This document shows positions 7,653 through 14,885 of a stretch of DNA of 22,212 nucleotides, one piece after another (within the stretch, counting starts at the first letter, position 1; every line of letters begins with the position of its first letter). The DNA lies in the NCBI GenBank assembly GCA_032111745.1, contig JAULUH010000229.1, positions 1-22,212 on the forward strand, given 5' to 3'. A model generated the notes under the pieces. It made no database searches. It had not been told where the DNA came from and was given only the letters and a program-made list of their open reading frames with translations. Source of the DNA: JAULUH01 sp032111745. GTDB lineage: Bacteria > Chloroflexota > Anaerolineae > JAAEKA01. The position numbers and the translations under genes are program-made.

Positions 7653-8335
7653 GTACTGAAACAACTTCTCCGCCATCGGATTCCAGGAGACCACCTTGCC
7701 ATCCAGGTCAGCAGTCACCACAGCAACCGGATCGTTGACAAACAGGGCCTCGAAATACTCTTTCTGGCGCCGGATTTCCTCCTCGAACATCTTGCGTGCA
7801 GTAATGTCCTCCAGGCTTCCTTCATAGCGCAGCACGCGACCCTCGTCGTCTTTCACAGCTCGCGCCGTATCGCTCACCCAAATCACCTGGCCATCGTGTC
7901 GTAGAAACTGGGTCTCAAAATCACGTACTTCGCTCTCCCGAAGCTCGATGGTGCGCTGATTAAAGGCTCGCCGGTTTGAGCTACCCGGCCCATGGCACCT
8001 TCTCCAAGTCGATGCCGGGTGCCAACGTAGTCTTCACTAAGACCGTGACTGACGACGATCTGGATCTCCTGGCTATCCTCATCGTACAGACGCAGTTCCC
8101 CACCTGCACCGCCCACCAGACCGGACGCGCGCTCTAAAATGGTGTGCAGCAGGGCCGGCAGGTCCAGTTGTGAGGTAATGTCGGCCAGAGTCGTGCGCAG
8201 CACTTCCAACTCTTCGACTCGCTGTTGCTCTACAGCGAGCAGGCGGGCCTTCTCGCTCGCAAGCTCAGCCTGCTGCGCGGTGAATGCCGCAGAGTCGTTG
8301 GTGTGCTGCTCGTCCATCTTGCTGTCTGCGCTCAT
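7644..8335 (-). pseudogene. Truncated GAF/PAS sensor protein with internal deletion
   Basis: Starts at ATG 8335 with a strong AGGAGG ribosome site, so the 5' end is original. Residues 18-45 are a probable coiled coil and a GAF domain follows (LDLPALLHTILERASGLVGG and GRVAQTGEPL). Near 7970 this frame runs into nonsense and stops at 7883. The next frame from about 7975 reads as a PAS/PAC domain (NRRAFNQRTIELRESE, FLRHDGQVIWVSDTARAV, EGSLEDITARK) and the start of another PAS (DLDGKVVSWNPMAEKLFQYTPA), which breaks off at about 7650 against the binding-protein remnant. The intact parent was probably a multi-sensor kinase or cyclase; its output domain is absent. The sequence at 7965-7977 reads sensibly in both frames, suggesting deletion across a short shared sequence. 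An assembly join is the alternative. Confidence 0.8.
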
Positions 8336-8416
8336 GGCGACCTCCTAGCAGTAACAGCAACCCCGAAGTAGTGACAGCATACCCAAAAGCGCTAAGCAAC
8401 AGTGCGTCCAAGCTCA

Positions 8417-8445
8417 ATTATAGCTGCGTTCAGTACTGGAGGCAA
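8417..8445 (-). promoter_or_regulatory. Promoter of the GAF/PAS pseudogene
   Basis: On the minus strand TTGCCT (8445-8440), a 17-base spacer and a perfect TATAAT (8422-8417) lie about 80 bases before the ATG at 8335. The promoter and ribosome site of this broken gene therefore seem preserved. Confidence 0.55.
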
Positions 8446-8449
8446 TAGC

Positions 8450-8690
8450 TGGGCCATGATTCAGGGTCATATCATGATGGCACTGTAGACGAGAGCGTAA
8501 CACGAATTTCATGGCACGATTGACGATTGGCGGGACAGACGGTGTTTCGGATACTTCAGCCTCTTTCCTATGGTTTCGCTTGGTCGGTTGTATCTCTTCT
8601 ATGCGGTGCGGTTGGCGGCAGTGGGTAGCCGGGCAGCCAGGCTACCCACCAACCTTAAGCTCTCATGGTCATGCAGATCGAAGTCCGGGC
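8450..8690. other. Intergenic region between the GAF/PAS pseudogene and the DUF4097-like gene
   Basis: About 356 bases without a gene lie between the pseudogene start and the stop of the DUF4097-like gene. The right part holds a strong hairpin (8621-8649, listed separately) and the left part the pseudogene promoter. A 64-codon plus-strand open frame from 8511 has no domain or ribosome site and runs across the hairpin, so I do not call it. Confidence 0.5.
8621..8649 (-). terminator. Hairpin downstream of the flavoprotein-DUF4097 unit
   Basis: GTGGGTAGCC (8621-8630) and GGCTACCCAC (8640-8649) form a perfect 10-bp stem with a 9-base loop, about 45 bases past the stop of the DUF4097-like gene. 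Position and strength suit transcription termination, but no T-run follows, so it may act as an RNA-stabilising hairpin or a factor-dependent terminator. Confidence 0.5.
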
Positions 8691-8691
8691 T

Positions 8692-9429
8692 CTAGATTGT
8701 GTTGACGATCACGTTGCCCGCGCCGCTGTTGGTCGTGATCTCGAGCTTGTCGGCGGCGCTGTCGAAGTCGGCCGACTGGTACGTGTCATGGCCGGTCTTG
8801 CTGAACCGCGGGTCCACGGTCGCCTTGCCCATCCCGGTCGTAGCGTGAATGCGTGCCGCGACGCCGCTTGGGATGCGCACGACCACGTTGCCTGCGCCGC
8901 TGCTGGCGCTGACGATGTTGCTCCCTGTGATGCCGCTGCCGATCTCAACGGTCGCATTGCCCGCGCCCGTCTTGACAGACACGCTCAGGTTGGCAGCGTT
9001 GTCAGGTAGAACCACGTCCACGTTGCCTCCACCCGTATCTGCCGAGACGCGGGTGACGGCCATACCGGCCAGGCTCAGCCTGACGTTGCCGCCATCGCTG
9101 TGGGCAGCGATGGCGTATGAGACCGCGGGATTGAGGTGGATCTGCCACTCGGTTGCTTCGTTGCAGGCTGCCCAGGGCAAGCGGAACCAGGGCCGTCCGG
9201 CGCGGCCGCCCTTCAGCGTGAGGATGGCCTGCGCGTCGTCCGTGACCAGGGTCCGCGCGGGTGCGCCCTGGTTTTCGAAGTACTGCAGCGTGCCGCTGGC
9301 CAGCACTGGCTCGGCACCGGTCAGCCGATCGATCGTCAGGTTGCCGTCGCCCGCGTTGATGTCGACCCTGGCCGTCGTCGCGTCGTTGAGAGGCTCCGCA
9401 AGGTTATCGGTGAGCACGTTCTTGCCCAT
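8692..9429 (-). CDS. DUF4097-like repeat protein (putative beta-solenoid), function unknown
   Basis: A 245-residue protein starting at ATG 9429 with AGGAG about 9 bases upstream. It contains at least six Gly-x-Gly-Asn type turns followed by alternating hydrophobic residues (AGDGNLTI, DGGNVRLSL, TGGGNVDVVL, GAGNATVEI, GAGNVVVRI, GAGNVIVNTI), roughly every 20-25 residues. This is the pattern of the DUF4097/DUF2154-type adhesin-like beta-solenoid seen in LiaG/LiaF-related proteins. There is no signal peptide or membrane segment, so it is predicted to be cytoplasmic, or to use an unrecognised export route. It is the third gene of a tight unit, 22 bases after the 73-residue protein, and the LuxR-type regulator upstream is the likely controller. 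No enzymatic motif is visible. The family assignment is from repeat pattern only. Confidence 0.8.
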   Translation of the reverse strand: MGKNVLTDNLAEPLNDATTARVDINAGDGNLTIDRLTGAEPVLASGTLQYFENQGAPARTLVTDDAQAILTLKGGRAGRPWFRLPWAACNEATEWQIHLNPAVSYAIAAHSDGGNVRLSLAGMAVTRVSADTGGGNVDVVLPDNAANLSVSVKTGAGNATVEIGSGITGSNIVSASSGAGNVVVRIPSGVAARIHATTGMGKATVDPRFSKTGHDTYQSADFDSAADKLEITTNSGAGNVIVNTI

Positions 9430-9451
9430 CTTGTTGTCTCCTCATCCTTCC

Positions 9452-9673
9452 TCAGGGCTGGTGGGTCGATTGACCGCAACAGGTAACTGAGATCAGTTTC
9501 AGGTTGAGATCGCGAATGCGCTCGAGCAGGCCGTGGAGGGCGCCCTGGTCGGGTAGTGAGCCGGAGAGCAGGGTTTCGTCTCCGTCCAGGTGCGTCAACT
9601 TCAAGTCGGCAAACCAATCCGACCAGTGTGGATCCAGGTGGCTCTTGACTCTGATCTCGTAGTATTCCGGCAT
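9452..9673 (-). CDS. Conserved 73-residue protein of unknown function
   Basis: A short gene with ribosome site GGGAGGG before ATG 9673 and 11 bases after the stop of the flavoprotein gene, so translation is probably linked. The product begins YYEIRVKSHLDPHWSDWF, continues with LTHLDGDETLLSGSLPDQGALHGLLERIRDLNLKLISV and ends with a CCGQ-containing tail. I recall very similar small proteins (pattern YEIRV.GHLD..W..WF, DQAALHGLL.R.RDLGL.L.SV) in Actinobacteria and Chloroflexota, usually annotated hypothetical and often near regulators. The pattern suggests a compact alpha/beta fold with a C-terminal amphipathic helix. No catalytic motif, signal peptide or membrane segment is seen. Function unknown; context suggests a role in the response governed by the LuxR-type regulator. 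Confidence 0.85.
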   Translation of the reverse strand: MPEYYEIRVKSHLDPHWSDWFADLKLTHLDGDETLLSGSLPDQGALHGLLERIRDLNLKLISVTCCGQSTHQP

Positions 9674-9684
9674 AATAGCCCTCC

Positions 9685-10452
9685 CTATGCGAGACTCTTT
9701 CGCACAGCTATCGAGTCGATAAGCTTCCCTGCTACCTTCTTCAGCGGGTCCAGGCGCGTGGGGTAGTAGTAGTCGGATTCGAACCAGCCTTTTTCCGCGT
9801 AATACCTGTAATCACGGGTGCTGACATCGGAGTCCTGGCGTATCATGCTGCGGAACATCCTGAAAACTGCGAGCATGGGCAACGATGGCGCGGGATAGGC
9901 CGGCTGCACCAGTCCTGCGTAGAACTGCCTGGCCTGCCTTGCCCGAGCTTTGTCTATCTTCTGCTGTGCCTTCTCCGACCCGGGTTCAGAGAGATTGACG
10001 CAAGTACCTTTCACAACATTGAATCCCAGGGCCATGGCGAGGGTATCGAGGTACTCCACGATCTTATCGCCACTCGCGAAGCTATAGGTGACGATGCTGG
10101 TGCAGACCTTCCCGAAGTAGCGCGGCCGGTGGCAGACGAAAGCGAATCGGTCGAGGAACGTCTTCATGATCCCGGATACCTGCCCGTTGTAGTTCGGGGT
10201 TGCGAAGACGACTCCGTCAGAGGCCATGATCTTGTCCATCAGCACGTCCCGGTCATCCTTCAATGGGCAGAACTCCTCGCCCTTCCATAAGCACACCTCG
10301 CAGCCTCGGCAAGCCTTGAGCGTGTAGTCGTGCAGGGCAACGATTTCGTATTCGACGTCGCCAAGAGCCTGTACAGCGCTCAGGAACTGCACGACGGCCT
10401 GGTACGTGTTCTTCTTGCGGGCACTGCCAACGAACGCGGTGACCCTTTTCAT
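9685..10452 (-). CDS. Iron-sulfur flavoprotein / NADPH-dependent FMN reductase family protein
   Basis: A 255-residue protein starting at ATG 10452 behind AAAGGAGG. The N-terminus MKRVTAFVGSARKKNTY is the FMN phosphate-binding start of the flavodoxin-like NADPH-dependent FMN reductase family. Cys48, Cys51, Cys54 and Cys62 form a CX2CX2CX7C cluster, the compact motif expected to hold a [4Fe-4S] cluster in Isf-type flavoproteins. ATPNYNGQVSGIMKTFLDR (about 84-102) is the usual flavin-contacting segment of the family. The C-terminal ~80 residues (basic, aromatic) are an extension I do not recognise. Likely role: electron transfer or reduction of quinones, oxidants or other small acceptors in the cytoplasm. 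It heads a unit with the 73-residue and DUF4097-like genes and lies 151 bases downstream of the LuxR-type regulator, with its own palindromic control region. Confidence 0.88.
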   Translation of the reverse strand: MKRVTAFVGSARKKNTYQAVVQFLSAVQALGDVEYEIVALHDYTLKACRGCEVCLWKGEEFCPLKDDRDVLMDKIMASDGVVFATPNYNGQVSGIMKTFLDRFAFVCHRPRYFGKVCTSIVTYSFASGDKIVEYLDTLAMALGFNVVKGTCVNLSEPGSEKAQQKIDKARARQARQFYAGLVQPAYPAPSLPMLAVFRMFRSMIRQDSDVSTRDYRYYAEKGWFESDYYYPTRLDPLKKVAGKLIDSIAVRKSLA

Positions 10453-10474
10453 GGGGTGCCTCCTTTCTGGTTGT

Positions 10475-10505
10475 GCCAGACTTCACTATCTGGCTATAGT
10501 ATAGC
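10475..10505 (-). promoter_or_regulatory. Composite palindromic operator/promoter region of the flavoprotein unit
   Basis: Just upstream of the ribosome site lie two adjacent inverted repeats: GCCAGA (10475-10480) with TCTGGC (10489-10494), 8-base spacer, and the near-gapless GCTATAGTATAGC (10493-10505), which includes TATACT on the minus strand as a -10 candidate. No good -35 is found at standard spacing, which would fit an activator-dependent promoter, such as one driven by the adjacent LuxR-type regulator. Confidence 0.45.
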
Positions 10506-10603
10506 GCGCGGCGAGGAAGCCCGCATCTGCCAAAGGGGATATCTGGGGTTTATTTTTCAGGTTACCTTGTAAGCCTGTTGGCCTGCGAGGCTATTTGGGG
10601 GGA

Positions 10604-13342
10604 TTAGAGGAGGATACCGAGCTGCCTGGCGCGCGCCACCGCCTCGGTCCGGTTGGCAACGTCCAGCTTGCGATAGATACTGGCTGTGTGAGCTTTGATG
10701 GTGCCCGGGGCCACGATGAGCTGCCGGGCGATCTCCTGGTTGGTCCTGCCCAGGGCCATGAGCTGGAGTACCTCCAGCTCGCGCCGGCTCAATGGCTCGA
10801 CCAGAGCCTGTCCCGAGCCTGCCGAGGGATCCGCGGTCGGGGAGGCTTTTTCCGGCGCGGCCATGAGCACGTGCGGTTCGGCAGCGAATTGAGGGAGCAG
10901 GCGGATGGCGTAATCTCGCAAAGGGCCGGCGCCGGCTTGGGCCAGTCCCTTCCCCAACAGCATCTGCATGGGCCGGCCCTCGTCCAGGAAGACTCGCACA
11001 TACCCTTCGGGCTCGGCCAGCGCCAGGCCTCTGGTCAAGACAACAACCGCTTGCGAGGTATCTCCTACCGTCTGCAGCGCCAGCGCTTTGAGGACCATGA
11101 TCTCGATCAGCCTGCCCTGCCTTCCCCATGACCGGGCAGATTCTTCCAGACCAGTCAACAAGCGGATGGCTTCATCTGGCTTATTCTGAGCGATGAATAC
11201 CCGCGCCTGCGTGATATGAGCCAACTCATCTTCGTATGGGAATGGATCGGTCAAGCTCAAGCGCTTGTCGAGTGTAGCGGCCCAGCGGCTGAATGCCTGC
11301 CAATCTCCCTGGTCCAGCCACGATCTTACCTGGGCTGCCTCCACCGCATTGCGGGCTTCTGAGAAGACGCCGCACGCTTGCACCAGCCGGGCAGCCTTTT
11401 CGATCGCGCCTGCCGCCTCAGTGCGGTTCCCGCGGGCGAGCTGAATTCGCGCCAGGGTGACGTAGGCCAGGCAAAAATCGTCGGCTTTGCCCCACCAGGG
11501 GAGGACATCCAGGCCTCTCTGCACGCGGACGAGAGCCGTGTCTAGATCATTCCATTCACACAATAGGGCGGCTGTTTCAACCTCTACGAGGCCGGTTGCG
11601 CCAAGATATGGGCCGCCTGCCTCGTGGATCAGCTGCGCAGCCTTTTGAAGAAGTCCATTCGCCTCGTGCAGCCGCCCCTGATAAGCTTGCGACCTCGCCA
11701 GAAGGCAATAGGCGGCAACGGGGTTATTGATCGCCCTGGCGATATGGCCTGATCGTATCGTCTCGTTCAATACCTTGGTGGCACTAACAAAATCACCACA
11801 CAGGAAGTACTGATATCCGAGCGTGATGCCATAATCAATTTGCAGCTCCAGGCTATCTTCAGGAACGCTTTGGCGTGCGGCAAGGCAAAACTCAATGGCT
11901 CGACGAGTATCCCCTTGCATGGCGGTAACACGGCTTTTGACGTAGGCGTGATACCCCAGCATGGACTGAGCGCCGGGCGCCGAGCTTTCAGCCCGGATGC
12001 GCTTTTCAGCCGCGTCGAGCAACGAACTGGCTTCTTCAAGTTGTCCGAACCAGGAGCGATTCATAGCTTCGTACAGGCACAACCAGGGACGTCGATAGAC
12101 CAATTCCATGCTCAAATGGCCCATCCAAGAGCGGACCCAGGACATTTCGCCCCGATTCATCATTTCCAGATAATTCTGCCTTATCAAACGCTCAACCATT
12201 TCATCATCAGGGGCCATGGACGCATGATGGATCGCCTCCAGTATCAAGCCGTTTTGTTCGTGCCACGCCGCGGCGCGGAGGTGTAATTGCGCAATGCCCT
12301 GGTCTCCGAGGGATTCTTGCAGCTGCGTCCGCAGTAGGTCGGCGAACAGGTGGTGATAGCGGTACCATTGCCGCGCATCATCCAGGGGCACCAGAAAGAG
12401 ATTTGCCCTTTCCAGGTACTCCAGGGTGGAGGCTGATTGGCTCTCAAATCCTTCGCCATCAGCCAGGACGGCATCACAGAGTGGAGCCGTCAGGCGCTCC
12501 AAAATCGACGTACCCAGAAGAAATCGTTGGATTTCCGGCGATTGGCTGGCCAGGACTTCCTCCAGCAGGTAGTCCAGAATGTAGCGGTTCGTGCCTGAGA
12601 ACCCTTCGATAAACCCGAGCACATCTTCACGGTTACGCATGGAGAGCGCGGCCATCTGCAAGCCGGCGATCCAGCCTTCCGTGCGCTCTTTGAGCACCGC
12701 GACCGATCCGGCATCCAGGCGGAGACCCATGACGTCGTTCAGGAACTGAGCTGTCTCAGGCTCGGAAAAGCTGAGATCAGCGGTGCGAAGTTCAACCGTC
12801 TGGCCGCGCGCGCGCAAGCGGACCAAAGGGAGCGGGGGATCTGAACGGGTAGCGATCACCATGTGGAGTGTATGAGGGCAATGCTCGAGCAAAAAAGCCA
12901 CTTCCTCATGCACCGCCTGGCTGTTGATGAACTGGTAGTCATCCAACACCAGGGCAATCTCCCTGCCTGTAGCATCCAGGTCATTGATGAGACTGGTCAG
13001 GACCGTTTCCGGGTGTGCTTGCTGCCCCGCCGCCACCAGCTGTGCCGCCTCGCCCCCAATCGTAGGGTCAACCTCTTGCAGGGACGCGACCAGATAGCTC
13101 AGGAAGCGCCCGGTCTGGTTGTCGTTCTTATCCAGAGAAAGCCAGGCCACGGGTATTCCACCCCCGGCGACACAAGATGCCACCAGGGTGGTCTTGCCAA
13201 AACCTGCCGGGGCGGTAATCAGGGTAAGTGGACCGCGCAGCCCCTGCGCCATCTGTTCCTGGAGCCGCGGCCGGGCGACCAGCTCTGCCCGGGTGAAGGG
13301 TAGGCGCAGCTTCGTGCGAATGAGTGGGGCAGCCTTCTTCAT
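10604..13342 (-). CDS. MalT-like LuxR family (LAL) ATP-dependent transcriptional regulator
   Basis: A 912-residue giant regulator. ATG 13342 (MKKAAPLIRTKLRLP) is chosen because family members begin just before the KL..P / RPRL motif; longer starts at 13453 (ATG) or 13468 (TTG) add a non-homologous, Arg-rich leader, and no strong ribosome site decides. Order: STAND-type NTPase with Walker A APAGFGKTT (Lys50) and Walker B LVLDDYQF; winged-helix and helical region; a long TPR-like helical domain (about 400-800); linker; C-terminal LuxR-type HTH (last ~64 residues, SRRELEVLQLMALGRTNQEIA then KAHTASIYRKL). LAL proteins bind ATP and an inducer, oligomerise and activate target promoters. The three-gene flavoprotein unit lies directly downstream on the same strand, making it the likely target. 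Odd: a short palindromic repeat is read in frame as DPSAGSGQAL in the TPR-HTH linker. Confidence 0.93.
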   Translation of the reverse strand: MKKAAPLIRTKLRLPFTRAELVARPRLQEQMAQGLRGPLTLITAPAGFGKTTLVASCVAGGGIPVAWLSLDKNDNQTGRFLSYLVASLQEVDPTIGGEAAQLVAAGQQAHPETVLTSLINDLDATGREIALVLDDYQFINSQAVHEEVAFLLEHCPHTLHMVIATRSDPPLPLVRLRARGQTVELRTADLSFSEPETAQFLNDVMGLRLDAGSVAVLKERTEGWIAGLQMAALSMRNREDVLGFIEGFSGTNRYILDYLLEEVLASQSPEIQRFLLGTSILERLTAPLCDAVLADGEGFESQSASTLEYLERANLFLVPLDDARQWYRYHHLFADLLRTQLQESLGDQGIAQLHLRAAAWHEQNGLILEAIHHASMAPDDEMVERLIRQNYLEMMNRGEMSWVRSWMGHLSMELVYRRPWLCLYEAMNRSWFGQLEEASSLLDAAEKRIRAESSAPGAQSMLGYHAYVKSRVTAMQGDTRRAIEFCLAARQSVPEDSLELQIDYGITLGYQYFLCGDFVSATKVLNETIRSGHIARAINNPVAAYCLLARSQAYQGRLHEANGLLQKAAQLIHEAGGPYLGATGLVEVETAALLCEWNDLDTALVRVQRGLDVLPWWGKADDFCLAYVTLARIQLARGNRTEAAGAIEKAARLVQACGVFSEARNAVEAAQVRSWLDQGDWQAFSRWAATLDKRLSLTDPFPYEDELAHITQARVFIAQNKPDEAIRLLTGLEESARSWGRQGRLIEIMVLKALALQTVGDTSQAVVVLTRGLALAEPEGYVRVFLDEGRPMQMLLGKGLAQAGAGPLRDYAIRLLPQFAAEPHVLMAAPEKASPTADPSAGSGQALVEPLSRRELEVLQLMALGRTNQEIARQLIVAPGTIKAHTASIYRKLDVANRTEAVARARQLGILL
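10811..10829. repeat. Small palindromic interspersed repeat inside the LuxR regulator gene
   Basis: TCCC-gagcctgccga-GGGA is flanked by sequence that on the minus strand encodes DPSAGSGQAL and on the plus strand ACPEPAEGSA. I recognise these two peptides as the translations of a short palindromic repeat scattered through many Chloroflexota and some other bacterial genomes. Here it sits in a surface linker between the helical domain and the HTH. Only one copy is present in this window. Confidence 0.6.
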
Positions 13343-13934
13343 GTCATCACTACAATTGTCTATTCTTCGAAAAGCCTGCTTCCGCTTTCCACCAGCTCCT
13401 CGAACTGCTGAATGAATCTCGCGGCCGGCGCTCCAGCCCCTCACAAGAAACATACCATATATCACCAAAGTTGAGTATGATCTTCGTCATCATTTAGAGA
13501 CGAGACTTCTCAGTCTGCCTTTCGTCTTAAACCAGGATTTGTTTGACTGAAAGGGACGCAGCAAGATGCGTTGGTGGGGCACTGAAGAACGCGAATGACC
13601 AGCAATGCAAGCGAACTGGCAGGGTTGGTTCCAGTGCTAGGTAGCACCAATGGTTTGTCAAGCAGATGCTGGGGATCTGACATCTGCTCGAAGCATTTCG
13701 GATCTCCCAGCTGCGCTTGCAGCGGTCGCCAGCATGCGGCGGGGAGGGAGGGCAGCAATTTTGGGGCGCACATGACGAGGATCATGGTGCGAGTGATGAA
13801 GATGTGATAGGCTTGGAGGTATCGGCCGTTCGGGGGCACAAGGCGGAAAAGCTGTATAGCAGGATATGCGGACTGCTTTCTCGCGACTCATGGTTGGGCA
13901 GCTTGGCTTGAGCAAAGACGCAGGAGGACGAATG
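13343..13934. other. 592-bp divergent intergenic region between LuxR regulator and methyltransferase
   Basis: This stretch separates two divergent genes and must hold their promoters, but I find no convincing -35/-10 pair for either; an AT-richer patch near 13450-13500 is the best site for the regulator promoter. An 8-bp inverted repeat, AGCAGATG (13661-13668) with CATCTGCT (13681-13688) and a 12-base loop, lies near the middle and could be an operator or remnant. Open frames here (for example a 109-codon minus frame at 13510-13839) show no protein-like composition. Confidence 0.4.
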
Positions 13935-14732
13935 ATGAAACCTGACACCGTCTCGCTGCTGTGCCGGCCGGGAACGCACGAACCGTTGTACCTGACCTCT
14001 GTGCCAGGGTCCGATGGCAGTGCACAGGAAGTAGTGGTCGGTACCTGCTCCGGGGAGACATTCCCCATACGGGACGGAATTCCCCTCTTGCTGGACGAAT
14101 CGAAAGTCTCCAGATTCAACCAGCAGTATCAAGGGTTCTACAACAGGGTCGCGGGGCTCTACGATGCGGGTATCAAGCTGTTTGCGTACCTGGCAGGCCG
14201 GGGGGAAGAGCACTTCCGCAAGGAGTATCTTCGAGAACTGGATGTACAGGACGGCGATCGCGTGCTTGAGGTGTCCATTGGCACGGGGGCGAACCTTCAC
14301 TATCTGCCGGTGAAGGCAACTTACTTTGGAGTGGACCTCTCCTGGGGGATGCTGAAGAGATGCCAGCGAAATCTGACGCGGTGGCAGCTAGAAGCAGAGT
14401 TGATTCTGGGCAATGCGGAAGAACTGCCTCTGCGAGATGAGTTGTTCGATGCAGTTTTCCACGTCGGCGGGATCAATGCTTTCAATGACCGCGCCAAGGC
14501 CATCGGCGAAATGATCCGGGTGGCGAGAGCAGGGACCAGGATCGTGATTGTCGATGAGACTGCCAAACTTATGGAATCTTTCGCCTGGATTCCAGGGTTT
14601 AGAGGGTGGCTGCAGGAGCATGGTGAAAGGTTCTCAGCCCCCGTGGGGCTGGTTCCTGAAGGGATGAGAGATGTACAGGCCAAGGACATTGCCATAGGCA
14701 ACTTGTATTGCCTTACCTTCAGAAAGCCCTGA
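13935..14732 (+). CDS. SAM-dependent methyltransferase with N-terminal Trm112-like domain
   Basis: A 265-residue protein. AGGAGG lies 7 bases before ATG 13935 (ATG 13932 is 4 bases away and possible). Residues about 6-53 resemble a Trm112-type module without its zinc cysteines: LLCRPGTHEPL, then GETFPIRDGIPLLL. The class I methyltransferase fold follows: motif I VLEVSIGTGANL (110-121), FGVDLSWGML (131-140), LILGNAEELPL, DAVFHVGGINAFND and the MIRVARAGTRIVIVDE strand-helix characteristic of UbiE/COQ5-type enzymes. The substrate cannot be deduced; such proteins methylate lipids, quinones or small molecules. Motif I has Ile (SIGTG) where many members have Gly/Pro. It stands alone, divergent from the LuxR regulator, and ends just before a 40-bp palindrome. 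Confidence 0.88.
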   Translation: MKPDTVSLLCRPGTHEPLYLTSVPGSDGSAQEVVVGTCSGETFPIRDGIPLLLDESKVSRFNQQYQGFYNRVAGLYDAGIKLFAYLAGRGEEHFRKEYLRELDVQDGDRVLEVSIGTGANLHYLPVKATYFGVDLSWGMLKRCQRNLTRWQLEAELILGNAEELPLRDELFDAVFHVGGINAFNDRAKAIGEMIRVARAGTRIVIVDETAKLMESFAWIPGFRGWLQEHGERFSAPVGLVPEGMRDVQAKDIAIGNLYCLTFRKP

Positions 14733-14829
14733 GGGACACTGCGCGATCGTTGTCGAGGCGAAATCGTGTTCCACTCGGCCGAGGGGCCCGTGCAACATCA
14801 TGGTCCGCTAGTTCGCCAAGGCAGTGTTA

Positions 14830-14869
14830 TCGAGGGGGTGGAGGCGGCCGGCCGCCTCCACCCCCTCGA
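14830..14869. terminator. 40-bp perfect loop-less palindrome between convergent genes
   Basis: A 20+20 perfect inverted repeat with no spacer; the left half is tcgagggggtggaggcggcc. It lies about 100 bases past the methyltransferase stop and 17 bases past the stop of the converging minus-strand remnant, so it is placed to act as a bidirectional terminator. It lacks a T-run on either strand. Confidence 0.55.
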
Positions 14870-14885
14870 GGCTATCTGGGAGCGA

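Noticed and set aside
5420..7738. 772-codon open frame on the plus strand
   Set aside because: It is antisense to the acyl-CoA ligase, which has all family motifs; the plus-strand translation is His/Asp/Arg-rich with no domain, as expected for a shadow in GC-rich DNA.
13510..13839. 109-codon minus-strand open frame in the divergent intergenic region
   Set aside because: Composition rich in Cys, Pro and Ser without a pattern or ribosome site; probably chance.
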